A stretch of DNA of 64,000 bases, taken from positions 1,550,001-1,614,000 of the forward strand of contig NZ_CP030848.1 in assembly GCF_008274825.1 (NCBI RefSeq), written 5' to 3'. The notes beneath the pieces were generated by a model. The model was given only the letters and a program-made list of their open reading frames with translations. It did not search any database and was not told where the DNA came from. Each line of letters begins with the position of its first letter. Position 1 is the stretch's first letter. The stretch is from Sphingobacterium hotanense (GTDB lineage Bacteria; Bacteroidota; Bacteroidia; Sphingobacteriales; Sphingobacteriaceae). Position numbers and translations under genes: made by a program. Shown here piece by piece: positions 9,836-18,390 of the stretch.

Positions 9836-11568
9836 TGACGATTATGAAGAACTTTCTAAAATTATCCAGCATATTACTAGCAAGCAGTATGACCTTGCTG
9901 TCCTGTAACGACGATTTCTTAGAGCGTCAGCCACTAGATGAAGTGGGAGCGGGGAGTTATTTCACGAAGCCGATGGATTTGGAAATCTATATGAACCAAT
10001 ATTACAATGCTTCATTTTTCCCAAAATACCCTAACCATGGTGGCGACTACAACAGCGACAATATGGTGGCTTCTACGCCTGATGTAAGACTACAAGGCAC
10101 AAGAACTGTTGCCACAACAGGAACTATAGGTTTTGGCAACGTACGTAGCTTAAATTATTTCTTAACTGAGTATAAAAAGCTGGAAGGAAATCATGATTTC
10201 AATACCTATAAGCAATATGTCGGTGAAGCATACTATTTTAAAGCTGTTACCTATTTCAATTTATTAAAGTCCTATGGTGATATACCTTGGGTAGATCAGG
10301 TCTATGGAACGACTTCGCCGGAACTCTACAGTCCGAGAACGCCGCGTAATATCGTTGCAGACCGTATCCTTGGATGTTTAGATACGGCTGCGATGTATCT
10401 GAATGCTGACCGTACGAATGGCTATAGTCGCATCAACAAATGGATTGCCTTATTGATGCAAAGTCGTGTGGCACTCTATGAAGGCACTTGGCAGAAATAT
10501 CATAACGGGACGCCATTTGGAGTGCAGAACGCTGATCCGAATAAATATTTTGAGATAGCTGTAAAGGCGAGTGAAGCGGTAATGAATTCAGGATTATACA
10601 GCGTATATAATACTGGAAAACCAGAATCAGACTATTTTGATCTCTTCACGCGTCGGGATTATACGTCAAATACCGAGGTACTTTTCTGGAGACGCTATGA
10701 TAATGATCTTTCGAGAGGAGATACCGACTTTACGAATGACCGTAACTTCAGAATGTCTCAGCCATTGGGTCGTTCGATGACTAAAGAAGCAGTCGATCAA
10801 TATTTGATGACCGATGGTAAACCTATTACAGGAAACAGCCTATTTGGTGGTTACAATACGATTACTCAAGAGTTTCAAAATAGAGATGCAAGGTTGAAGC
10901 AAACTATTGCGACACCAGCACAAGTTTGGAAGATTGCAGCCAATGGAACAACGCAGAATTGGTCGGTTGTGTACAATACATTGAATACGAAGACGGATTT
11001 AAATGCACCGACAGGTTATATCATTCAAAAGGGATATGATCCACATGTGATTTATCATGTGCAGCAATATGAAGAAACTCCTTCTATTCTTTTCCGATAT
11101 GCCGAAGTTCTGTTGAACTATATTGAGGCAAAAGCGGAGCTAGGAAGTGCTACACAAGCTGATATCGACAAAACAATCAAGCCATTGCGCGATCGCGTAG
11201 GCATGCCGAACATCGTGATCGGAAGCATTGCCAGCGATGCTAAATGGGAGTTTCCGACTTTAACTCCATTGTTGAACGAGATCAGACGTGAGCGTCGCAT
11301 CGAGTTAATTGGCGAAGGTTTCCGTTGGGATGATATCGCACGTTGGGCTGCAGCGGATGAAGTTATCGTCGGCAAGCGCCCGCATGGATTCTTAGCGAGT
11401 CAGATAACAACTAATCCATTCCCTGTAGACCAAAACGGTTTCCTAGATCCTTTCCAAAAAGCAATTCCAAATGGTTATGGATTTAAGTTAGGTAGAGATT
11501 ATTTAAACTCCATTCCGGAGAGTGAGATTGTCTTAAACGACAAGTTAACACAAAACCCAGGATGGTAA
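9835..11568 (+). CDS. SusD/RagB-family nutrient-binding lipoprotein
   Basis: Surface lipoprotein lid of the SusC transporter at 6659. It has a signal peptide with lipobox LLSC (Cys24 from the first Met), an N-terminal SusD-like domain with the usual YFNLLKSYGDIPWV stretch, and a C-terminal RagB/SusD domain with RRERRIELIGEGFRWDDIAR. Its 577 residues are within the family range. The first ATG overlaps the SusC stop. A second in-frame ATG at 9844 (MKNFLK) gives an equally good signal peptide, so the true start could be nine bases later. Confidence 0.96.
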   Translation: MTIMKNFLKLSSILLASSMTLLSCNDDFLERQPLDEVGAGSYFTKPMDLEIYMNQYYNASFFPKYPNHGGDYNSDNMVASTPDVRLQGTRTVATTGTIGFGNVRSLNYFLTEYKKLEGNHDFNTYKQYVGEAYYFKAVTYFNLLKSYGDIPWVDQVYGTTSPELYSPRTPRNIVADRILGCLDTAAMYLNADRTNGYSRINKWIALLMQSRVALYEGTWQKYHNGTPFGVQNADPNKYFEIAVKASEAVMNSGLYSVYNTGKPESDYFDLFTRRDYTSNTEVLFWRRYDNDLSRGDTDFTNDRNFRMSQPLGRSMTKEAVDQYLMTDGKPITGNSLFGGYNTITQEFQNRDARLKQTIATPAQVWKIAANGTTQNWSVVYNTLNTKTDLNAPTGYIIQKGYDPHVIYHVQQYEETPSILFRYAEVLLNYIEAKAELGSATQADIDKTIKPLRDRVGMPNIVIGSIASDAKWEFPTLTPLLNEIRRERRIELIGEGFRWDDIARWAAADEVIVGKRPHGFLASQITTNPFPVDQNGFLDPFQKAIPNGYGFKLGRDYLNSIPESEIVLNDKLTQNPGW

Positions 11569-11597
11569 AGATTTTCGTTTAATATAGGTTTGAATGT

Positions 11598-11637
11598 CCA
11601 AAGCGGTGGTAAGTGCCAGCTTGCCACCTAACTTTGG
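11598..11637 (+). promoter_or_regulatory. intercistronic hairpin after susD
   Basis: Between susD and the esterase gene, CCAAAG (11598-11603) pairs with CTTTGG (11632-11637), and the interior GGTGG/CCACC and AAG/CTT extend the stem. A poor T-tract follows. It probably protects the susCD message or partially terminates, so downstream genes would be expressed less than susCD. Confidence 0.5.
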
Positions 11638-11653
11638 TCTTTGACCGAATAGA

Positions 11654-12808
11654 ATGAGCACGATGAAAAAAACGTTTCCATATTACTGTATTTGCACTTT
11701 ACTATTTATTGGTATGCTGCATCCGCTGTTGGCGCAGAAAAAGATGGATAAAAAAGCTGTATGGGCAGAAATAAGTCCATATTTCCAAGCTCCTGCGTCG
11801 TATGAGAACCAATTTGGCGATTATAAATCTCTGCTCATCGATGAAGAAGGAAACGAAATTCAGAGCAAATCAGCTTGGTTAAAACAAAGAGAAAAAATTA
11901 AGGCGAAGTGGATGAATCAGATGGGGCAATGGCCTGCATTTTTAGAAGATCAGAAACTTCAGTTTTTAGATACCACCGTTCGCGAGGGCTATACCGAATA
12001 TTTAGTCGCATTTGACTGGTTGCCTAATCGAGAAACACAGGGATACTTATTGGTCCCACATGCAAAAGGTAAGAAAGCAGCGGTTTTGACCGTGTTTTAC
12101 GAGCCTGAAACGGCCATCGGCCGTGGTAAAGCGGAACGTGACTTTGCTTTGCAATTATGTAAGCAGGGTTTTGTAACCTTATCAATCGGCACTACCGAAA
12201 CAACGAACAATAAAACTTATTCGTTATACTATCCATCGATAGATAACGCACAGATACAGCCATTGTCTGCACTGGCATATGCTGCTGCAAATGCATGGTA
12301 TGTACTGGCAAATTATAAAGAAGTAGATTCCAAGAGGATTGGTATTATGGGGCACTCTTATGGTGGCAAATGGGCGATGTTTGGTTCCTGTTTGTTCGAT
12401 AAGTTTGCTTGTGCGGTATGGTCGGATCCGGGGATCGTATTTGATGAAACGAAAGGTTCTGGTGTAAATTATTGGGAACCTTGGTATTTGGGGTATTATC
12501 CACCGCCTTGGCAAAATGCGTGGAGACTGACCGGAATGATTGATGGAGCAAAAGGCTTGTATCCTAAGCTGATGACATCGAAGCAAGATTTGCACGAGCT
12601 GCATGCTTTAATGGCTCCGCGACCATTCTTGGTATCTGGTGGTTCGTCGGATCCTATCGAAAGATGGATTCCATTGAATCACACGATTAAGTTGAATAAA
12701 TTATTGGGTTATGAAAATAGAGTCGCGATGACCAATAGACCGGAGCATTCTCCGAATGCAGAATCTAATCGTCAAGCAAACCTATTTTTTGAATATTTCT
12801 TGAAGTAA
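11654..12808 (+). CDS. secreted alpha/beta-hydrolase (carbohydrate esterase-like)
   Basis: Serine hydrolase of 384 residues with a cleavable signal peptide ending near LLAQKK. The nucleophile elbow is GHSYGG with Ser235. Candidate acid and base are the Asp in SGGSSDPIERW and the His in NRPEHSPN near the C-terminus, giving a complete triad order. Similarity is to the acetyl-xylan-esterase/prolyl-oligopeptidase-like and CE15-like group, but the CE15 motif GCSRxGK is absent. It probably removes an acyl or uronate ester from the imported or surface-bound sugar in the periplasm. A second Met (MKKTF) at 11663 is an alternative start. It lies in the susCD operon. Confidence 0.8.
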   Translation: MSTMKKTFPYYCICTLLFIGMLHPLLAQKKMDKKAVWAEISPYFQAPASYENQFGDYKSLLIDEEGNEIQSKSAWLKQREKIKAKWMNQMGQWPAFLEDQKLQFLDTTVREGYTEYLVAFDWLPNRETQGYLLVPHAKGKKAAVLTVFYEPETAIGRGKAERDFALQLCKQGFVTLSIGTTETTNNKTYSLYYPSIDNAQIQPLSALAYAAANAWYVLANYKEVDSKRIGIMGHSYGGKWAMFGSCLFDKFACAVWSDPGIVFDETKGSGVNYWEPWYLGYYPPPWQNAWRLTGMIDGAKGLYPKLMTSKQDLHELHALMAPRPFLVSGGSSDPIERWIPLNHTIKLNKLLGYENRVAMTNRPEHSPNAESNRQANLFFEYFLK

Positions 12809-12818
12809 GGGGGATAAA

Positions 12819-12887
12819 ATGGCTAGATTTAAGATCGAAAAGCACGATCGAAAGAATCGAATCGTAAGTATCAACAACCTTAAATAA
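12819..12887 (+). CDS. possible 22-residue small ORF
   Basis: An ATG-to-TAA frame of 22 codons fills most of the 84-base gap between the esterase and GMC genes. The peptide is basic and hydrophilic (begins MARFKIEKHDRK). There is no recognisable family and no ribosome-binding sequence. It may be a chance frame or a short coupling ORF whose translation carries ribosomes to the GMC start five bases beyond its stop. Confidence 0.2.
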   Translation: MARFKIEKHDRKNRIVSINNLK

Positions 12888-12892
12888 ACGAC

Positions 12893-14599
12893 ATGGACCT
12901 AAACAGCGAATTTGATGTAATTGTTATTGGCTCTGGAATCAGTGGAGGATGGGCAGTGAAGGAATTTACCGAAAAGGGATTTAAGACGCTCTTGATCGAA
13001 AGAGGGCGTATGGTTAAGCATATTAAAGATTATCCTACGGCGAATATGGATCCTTGGGAATTTGAATACCGAGGGCAAAAGACAAAAGCTGATGTTGCAG
13101 AAAATAAACTTATCAGTAAGCATTACGCTTATGGCGAGGCGACAAAGCACTTTTATATAAAAGACGAAGACCAAGAATATATTCAAGAGAAGCCATTTGA
13201 TTGGATCCGCGGATTTCAGATTGGTGGTAAATCTTTATTATGGGCTAGACAAACGCAACGCTGGAGCGACTTTGAATTCAATGCGCCGAAGAAATATGAC
13301 TATGCAATAGATTGGCCGATTCGCTATGCCGATCTGGCACCTTGGTATTCGCATGTAGAGAAATTCGTAGGGATCTCTGGTAATCGTGACGGTATTGAAA
13401 ATATGCCGGACTCGGAAGTCGTGGGTGCCTTTGAAATGAATCAGGTAGAGAAGGCTATCGCGGATTCTATTGATCAGAACTTCACAGACCGTAAAGCTAT
13501 CATCGGTCGTTCTGCAAACCTTGCGGTGATTAAGGATGAGCAAAAGAAGCAGGGCAGAGGTCAATGTATGGCCAGATCGCTTTGTGAGCGCGGCTGTCCT
13601 TTTGGTGGTTATTTCAGTTCTAATTCTTCGACTATACCATATGCCGAGAAAACAGGGAATCTAACGATCCTAACGGATAGCATCGCTGAGTCGATTATTT
13701 ACGATGAAAAGACTGGAAAAGCAGCGGGCGTACAAGTAATCGACGCGAACAGCAGAGAAAAGAAAACATACAGAGCGAAGGTGATCTTTCTGAATGCAGC
13801 AACTTTGAATTCCAACTTAATCCTATTGAATTCCAAATCGGAGCGTTTTCCGAATGGCTTAGGGAATGATAATGGGCTCTTAGGCCGATATATTGCCTTT
13901 CACAACTATAGAGGAAGGATTACGGCAGAAATTGATGGATTTGAAGATTCCTATTATTACGGACGCAGACCAACTCAGGTTTTTATTCCTGCTTTCAAGA
14001 ATATTCACAGCGATGCGGAGACCTTCAAGGGCTCTTATCTGATTGCCTATTCGGCGAATCGTGATGGCTGGGGTCGCAATCCGGGATTGAATACCTTGGG
14101 AGCTTCCTTTAAGGATGCCATATTGGAACCGGGAGGATGGAAAATCTCGATGATGATGCAAGGAGAGGTATTGCCTATTTATGAGAACCATGTACGCTTA
14201 AGCCCTGATAAAAAGGATAAGTACGGCCTGCCGCAGCTCATTACGTCTATCGGTTATTCGGATAATGATGTAGCGATGATGGAGGATTTCTTTAAAGAAG
14301 GGACTTCCATTTTAGAGAAGGCGGGTTGTAAAAATATTAAGAAACTAGATCAGCATATCGCTTTTGGAAGGCAGCCTGGATTGGAAGTACATGATGTAGG
14401 TGGGGTTCGTATGGGTGAGGATCCTAAGGATTCCTTGTTGAACAAATACAATCAATTGCATCACTGTAAGAACGTCTTCGTAACTGACGGTGCTTGTATG
14501 TCTAGTGTTGGTAATCAGAACCCTTCGCTGACCTTCATGGCATTGACTGCCAGAGCTGTCGATTATGCAGCGGATCAATTGAAAAACGGATATTTATAA
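12893..14599 (+). CDS. GMC-family FAD-dependent oxidoreductase
   Basis: Flavoprotein of the glucose-methanol-choline family, 568 residues, that would oxidise a sugar or polyol hydroxyl. The dinucleotide-binding motif is VIVIGSGISGG (about 9-19). The C-terminal GMC domain contains HDVGGVRMGEDP and the closing FAD contact NQNPSLTFMALTARA. A Cys-containing segment (CMARSLCERGCPFGG) lies mid-protein and is typical of the Bacteroidota sugar-3-dehydrogenase-like GMC subgroup. No signal peptide is seen, and no small gluconate-dehydrogenase subunit 3 partner gene is present, so location and electron acceptor are unclear. The stop overlaps the next start (TAATG), coupling it to the cytochrome-bearing dehydrogenase. 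Confidence 0.92.
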   Translation: MDLNSEFDVIVIGSGISGGWAVKEFTEKGFKTLLIERGRMVKHIKDYPTANMDPWEFEYRGQKTKADVAENKLISKHYAYGEATKHFYIKDEDQEYIQEKPFDWIRGFQIGGKSLLWARQTQRWSDFEFNAPKKYDYAIDWPIRYADLAPWYSHVEKFVGISGNRDGIENMPDSEVVGAFEMNQVEKAIADSIDQNFTDRKAIIGRSANLAVIKDEQKKQGRGQCMARSLCERGCPFGGYFSSNSSTIPYAEKTGNLTILTDSIAESIIYDEKTGKAAGVQVIDANSREKKTYRAKVIFLNAATLNSNLILLNSKSERFPNGLGNDNGLLGRYIAFHNYRGRITAEIDGFEDSYYYGRRPTQVFIPAFKNIHSDAETFKGSYLIAYSANRDGWGRNPGLNTLGASFKDAILEPGGWKISMMMQGEVLPIYENHVRLSPDKKDKYGLPQLITSIGYSDNDVAMMEDFFKEGTSILEKAGCKNIKKLDQHIAFGRQPGLEVHDVGGVRMGEDPKDSLLNKYNQLHHCKNVFVTDGACMSSVGNQNPSLTFMALTARAVDYAADQLKNGYL

Positions 14600-16131
14600 T
14601 GATATTTCAACCTAAACCATTTATTAACATTTTAATCTTCTCTTGCCTCTTCTTTACAGCATGCAGGCAAACGGATCATAATTTCACCGTGAAAGATGTT
14701 CCTGCGGAATATCTTAAACTTGATAACAGCTACTTAGAAGTAAGTACAGTCGCTGAAGGATTGTCAGTTCCATGGGGGATGGACTATATAGACAATAAGA
14801 TTCTTTTTACAGAGATCGCGGGGAAAGTAAAAGAGCTGAATCTAACGACGGGAGAGGTGAGGACACTTTTAGAGATTGAGGATGTTTTTACAAGAACGAC
14901 CCCCGGCTTATTGGACATAACGATTCAAAAGAATTCAAAAGATGATCCATACGTATTTTTAAACTATACGAAAAAGAGAGACTCTTTGGTGGTTTCAACG
15001 CTCATGCGCTATCAGTATAACGGTACGGAGCTCATTAATCCAACGGAAATACTCAGCGTTGCAGGTGCGAACGGACATAATGGAACGCGTCTTTTGATCG
15101 ATAAGAACAATATTCTTTATTGGGCAACAGGGGATGTCGCGGATAATAATATGGCGCAGGATTCAACGACCTTAAATGGCAAGGTTTTACGCATGAAATT
15201 AGATGGCTCTGTGCCAGCGGATAATCCTATTGCCAATAGCTTGGTATATGCCTGGGGCTTCAGAAATATTCAGGGGATGACCTTGGATAAAGATGGTAAT
15301 TTGTTTACTGCGGAGCATGGCGATGCCATTGAAGATGAAGTCAATTGGGTTCGACCATTGCATAATTACGGTTGGCCATTGATCGAAGGTAAGCACGATA
15401 CGGATAAGGAGTTGGCTATTACAGCAAAAACCAAAATGACTGAGCCTATCCGATCATGGACTCCGGTAATAGCTCCGGCAGGTATGGCTTATTACAACCA
15501 TGATGAGATTTCGGAGTGGAAGAATTCCTTGTTGCTCGTAACGCTTAAGAGCCAAACGTTGCGCGTGTTAAACCTTAATGAAGATCAGCATAGTATAAAG
15601 GAAGAGCATATTTATTTTGGGAAGCACTTTGGGCGTATGCGTGCGGTTTTAGTATTGCCTAATGGCGATGTGTTACTTTCTACAAGCAACAGGGATTGGA
15701 ACCCGCAGCCTGGATTCCCGAAAGAGAATGACGATCGTATTATTCGCCTGCGGATTACCGATCAAAAACCGCAGTCTTTTTTACAAGAGGATCCGAAAGT
15801 TACAGCGGCTTCCAGCAATCAGAATGCTGCGGTATTGTATAAGAACTACTGTGCATCCTGCCACAAGGAGGATGGAAAGGGCGTCGCAAACTCTTTTCCG
15901 CCACTCGTGAATTCTGCACGTATAAACGACCTTACTGCATTTACAAAACTATTGCTGGAAGGAACAAAAGACAAGAAGCCAATTAATGGTGTAAGCTATG
16001 AGCAAAACATGGCGAGCTATTCTTTCCTGAAAGATGATGAGCTTGCCGCAATAATCAATTACGTAAAAACAGAGTTTGGAGATAAGAAAACAACGACTCC
16101 TGAAGCGATAAAAGCACTTAGAATTAAATAA
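14599..16131 (+). CDS. lipoprotein PQQ-type sugar dehydrogenase fused to cytochrome c
   Basis: Periplasm-facing lipoprotein of 510 residues. It has a signal peptide with lipobox FTAC (Cys22), then a six-bladed propeller of the glucose/sorbosone dehydrogenase family (VPWGMDYI, NGHNGTRLLI, WGFRNIQGMTLD, AEHGDAIEDEVNW), about residues 45-385. A C-terminal c-type cytochrome domain carries the heme motif Cys418-Ala-Ser-Cys421-His422 with a plausible distal Met in YEQNMASYSF. It should oxidise an aldose or sugar alcohol and pass electrons through its own heme to the respiratory chain. It is translationally coupled to the upstream GMC gene, which suggests the two oxidise the same substrate or act in sequence. 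Confidence 0.92.
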   Translation: MIFQPKPFINILIFSCLFFTACRQTDHNFTVKDVPAEYLKLDNSYLEVSTVAEGLSVPWGMDYIDNKILFTEIAGKVKELNLTTGEVRTLLEIEDVFTRTTPGLLDITIQKNSKDDPYVFLNYTKKRDSLVVSTLMRYQYNGTELINPTEILSVAGANGHNGTRLLIDKNNILYWATGDVADNNMAQDSTTLNGKVLRMKLDGSVPADNPIANSLVYAWGFRNIQGMTLDKDGNLFTAEHGDAIEDEVNWVRPLHNYGWPLIEGKHDTDKELAITAKTKMTEPIRSWTPVIAPAGMAYYNHDEISEWKNSLLLVTLKSQTLRVLNLNEDQHSIKEEHIYFGKHFGRMRAVLVLPNGDVLLSTSNRDWNPQPGFPKENDDRIIRLRITDQKPQSFLQEDPKVTAASSNQNAAVLYKNYCASCHKEDGKGVANSFPPLVNSARINDLTAFTKLLLEGTKDKKPINGVSYEQNMASYSFLKDDELAAIINYVKTEFGDKKTTTPEAIKALRIK

Positions 16132-16134
16132 AAA

Positions 16135-17367
16135 ATGAATAAAAACTGGTTATTAAAAGGCCTATCGATATTAGGCCCGGGGATTGTAACAGCCGCTCTT
16201 GTTTTTGGACCTAGTAAGATGACAATTACGTCCAAAATGGGAGCAGACTATGGGTTCGAACTCATCTGGGTTATCATTCTTGCTATATTTTTCATGCTCA
16301 TTTTTACCAACATGAGTGCTAGAATCGGGCAATATAACACAGACTCGCTATTAACATTGATCCGCAAAAAGATAGGAAAGTTTGGCAGTGTCTTTATTGG
16401 AGCGGGGATCTTTTTAGTAGCAATATCCTTTCAAGCAGGTAACTCAACGGGTGTCGGGATTGCGATGGGGGAAGCGACGAATACGGATGCGAAGATCTGG
16501 ATTATCGTATTCAATCTAGCCGGTATCTTGTTGTTGTTCTTCAGATCCTTCTACCAGGTATTGGAGAAAGTAATGCTCGGGCTGGTGATCTTGATGCTCT
16601 TCAGCTTTGTGCTGACATTGATATTGATTCAGCCTTCGTTCAGCCATATCGCTGATGGTTTAATTCCTCATATCCCAACTGGTTCGACAGGATTGATCGT
16701 TGCCTTTATTGCTTCTTGTTTTTCATTGGTAGGAGCATTTTATCAGTCTTATTTAGTGCAGGAGAAAAGGAAAGCGAATGGTGTTGCTCCTGGTGAACCC
16801 CTCTCGGCAGATAAGCATGCGCAACTAAGCAGTACCATTGGGATAATGATCTTAGGAATCATGAGTGCAGTCGTGTTAATCTGCGCTGCGTCGGTACTTC
16901 ATCCTAAAGGATTGAAAGTAAACTCTGCATCTGAAATGGCAATGGCATTAGAGCCACTATTTGGATCAAATGCTAGCCATCTGTTTTTAATAGGATTGTT
17001 TGGCGCTTCGTTCTCCTCACTGATCGGAAATGCCGCCCTTGGGGGATCAATGCTAGGAGACGCTATCGGATTAAAAGGAAACTTGAACAACAATTATGTG
17101 AAGATGCTGATTGCCACGGTGATGATCTTCGGAGCCATTATCTCTTTATTGTTTAGCAGTCTTCCTCTTGAACTTATTGTATTAGCGCAAAGTGTCACCA
17201 TCTTCTTGGTGCCATTCACCGGAATAGCGATTTATTGGATTGCCAATAGTGACGATATTATGGGAGAGCATAAGAATAATATGTTCCAAAAGATAGTTGG
17301 ACTATTAGGTCTGCTTCTCGTTATTGGTCTAGCGATATTGAATTTTAAAGTATTAGTATTATCATAA
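16135..17367 (+). CDS. divergent Nramp-like permease
   Basis: Polytopic inner-membrane protein of 410 residues with about 11 hydrophobic helices and Nramp-like overall spacing. The first helix region (LGPGIVTAALVFGPSKMT) aligns with the family GPG...DPGN segment, but the metal-binding DPGN is replaced by GPSK. In the sixth helix the usual MPH motif is also missing (CFSLVGAFYQSYLVQEKRK). Mn/Fe transport is therefore unlikely. Standing between a sugar dehydrogenase and two cytoplasmic sugar-acid-type enzymes, it may import an oxidised sugar. That role is inference. It starts three bases after the dehydrogenase stop. Confidence 0.85.
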   Translation: MNKNWLLKGLSILGPGIVTAALVFGPSKMTITSKMGADYGFELIWVIILAIFFMLIFTNMSARIGQYNTDSLLTLIRKKIGKFGSVFIGAGIFLVAISFQAGNSTGVGIAMGEATNTDAKIWIIVFNLAGILLLFFRSFYQVLEKVMLGLVILMLFSFVLTLILIQPSFSHIADGLIPHIPTGSTGLIVAFIASCFSLVGAFYQSYLVQEKRKANGVAPGEPLSADKHAQLSSTIGIMILGIMSAVVLICAASVLHPKGLKVNSASEMAMALEPLFGSNASHLFLIGLFGASFSSLIGNAALGGSMLGDAIGLKGNLNNNYVKMLIATVMIFGAIISLLFSSLPLELIVLAQSVTIFLVPFTGIAIYWIANSDDIMGEHKNNMFQKIVGLLGLLLVIGLAILNFKVLVLS

Positions 17368-18390
17368 ATGTTTGTTATGGATTTAAAAAAGTTGGAAGAG
17401 AAATACGCAGTACCTTCCAGAGAATTAGTTGAAGATGTAAAGCAGATTGAGGGTGATATCATGCTATTGGGTATAGCAGGAAAGATGGGGGTGAGCATGG
17501 GCAAGCTTCTTGTGGATGCGTTAAAGTTAGCAGGTAAAGAAAATAAAGTTTATGGAGTATCTCGTTTCTCGGATCCAAAGGCGAAAAGCCAAGTTGAGGA
17601 GAGCGGTATTATCGCCATCGCATGTGATTTATTGAACGACGAACAGCTTTTTAACTTACCGGATGTTGCCAATGTAATTTACTTGGCGGGCCATAAATTT
17701 GGTACTGTTGGGAATGAGGATTTCACATGGGCTATGAATACTTATTTGCCGGGCCGTGTTTCCGAGAAATTCAAAGATGCTAAGATCGTGGCATTCTCCT
17801 CAGGAAATATACTTCCTTTCGTGAAATTAAATGAAGGCGGTGTGGACGAAGATGCAGTCCCACAACCAATTGGTGAGTATGCGCAATCATGCTTAGGCCG
17901 CGAACGCGTATTCCAATATTTCGCCAAAAAGAATAATACGCCAATGCTTATCTACCGTTTAAATTACGCTGTTGACTTCCGTTATGGTGTGATTATGGAG
18001 ATCGGTAAATCCGTATGGAATGAAAAGCCTATTGATCTACGCACGGAGAATGTGAATGTGATCTGGCAGGGCGATGCTAATGAAATCGCTATCCGCTCCT
18101 TATTGCACTGTGAATCCCCTGCGAAGATATTGAACGTGACGGGTCCTGAAACCCTATCTACAAAATGGGTTGCAAAGGAGTTTGCTAAGATATTCGGTAA
18201 AGAAGCAAAGTTTGTTCATGAAGCCGAAGGAACGGCTTTATTGAATAATGCTTCAGAATGCCATCGCTTATTTGGTTATCCAAAGGTTACTATCAGAGAA
18301 GTTATCGAGCTAAATGCAGCTTGGATTCAAAACGGTGGTGATGAGTTTGGGAAGCCAACGCATTTCCAAGAAAGAGGAGGACAATTCTAA
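17368..18390 (+). CDS. NAD-dependent epimerase/dehydratase-like SDR protein
   Basis: Extended short-chain dehydrogenase fold, 340 residues. The N-terminal dinucleotide loop is unusual (LLGIAGKMGVSMGKLL). The family YxxxK appears as Tyr171-Ala-Gln-Ser-Cys175, with Cys where the catalytic Lys is expected. The C-terminus retains the WVAKEFAKIFGKEAKF-type epimerase segment. The ATG abuts the permease stop and the TAA overlaps the next ATG, so expression is coupled. A second Met is at 17377. It may bind NAD(P) and a sugar acid but lack standard SDR chemistry. Substrate unknown. Confidence 0.85.
   Translation: MFVMDLKKLEEKYAVPSRELVEDVKQIEGDIMLLGIAGKMGVSMGKLLVDALKLAGKENKVYGVSRFSDPKAKSQVEESGIIAIACDLLNDEQLFNLPDVANVIYLAGHKFGTVGNEDFTWAMNTYLPGRVSEKFKDAKIVAFSSGNILPFVKLNEGGVDEDAVPQPIGEYAQSCLGRERVFQYFAKKNNTPMLIYRLNYAVDFRYGVIMEIGKSVWNEKPIDLRTENVNVIWQGDANEIAIRSLLHCESPAKILNVTGPETLSTKWVAKEFAKIFGKEAKFVHEAEGTALLNNASECHRLFGYPKVTIREVIELNAAWIQNGGDEFGKPTHFQERGGQF

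Noticed and set aside
16135..17367. Manganese/iron Nramp transporter (MntH)
   Set aside because: Both metal-ligand motifs are absent and the context is sugar oxidation.
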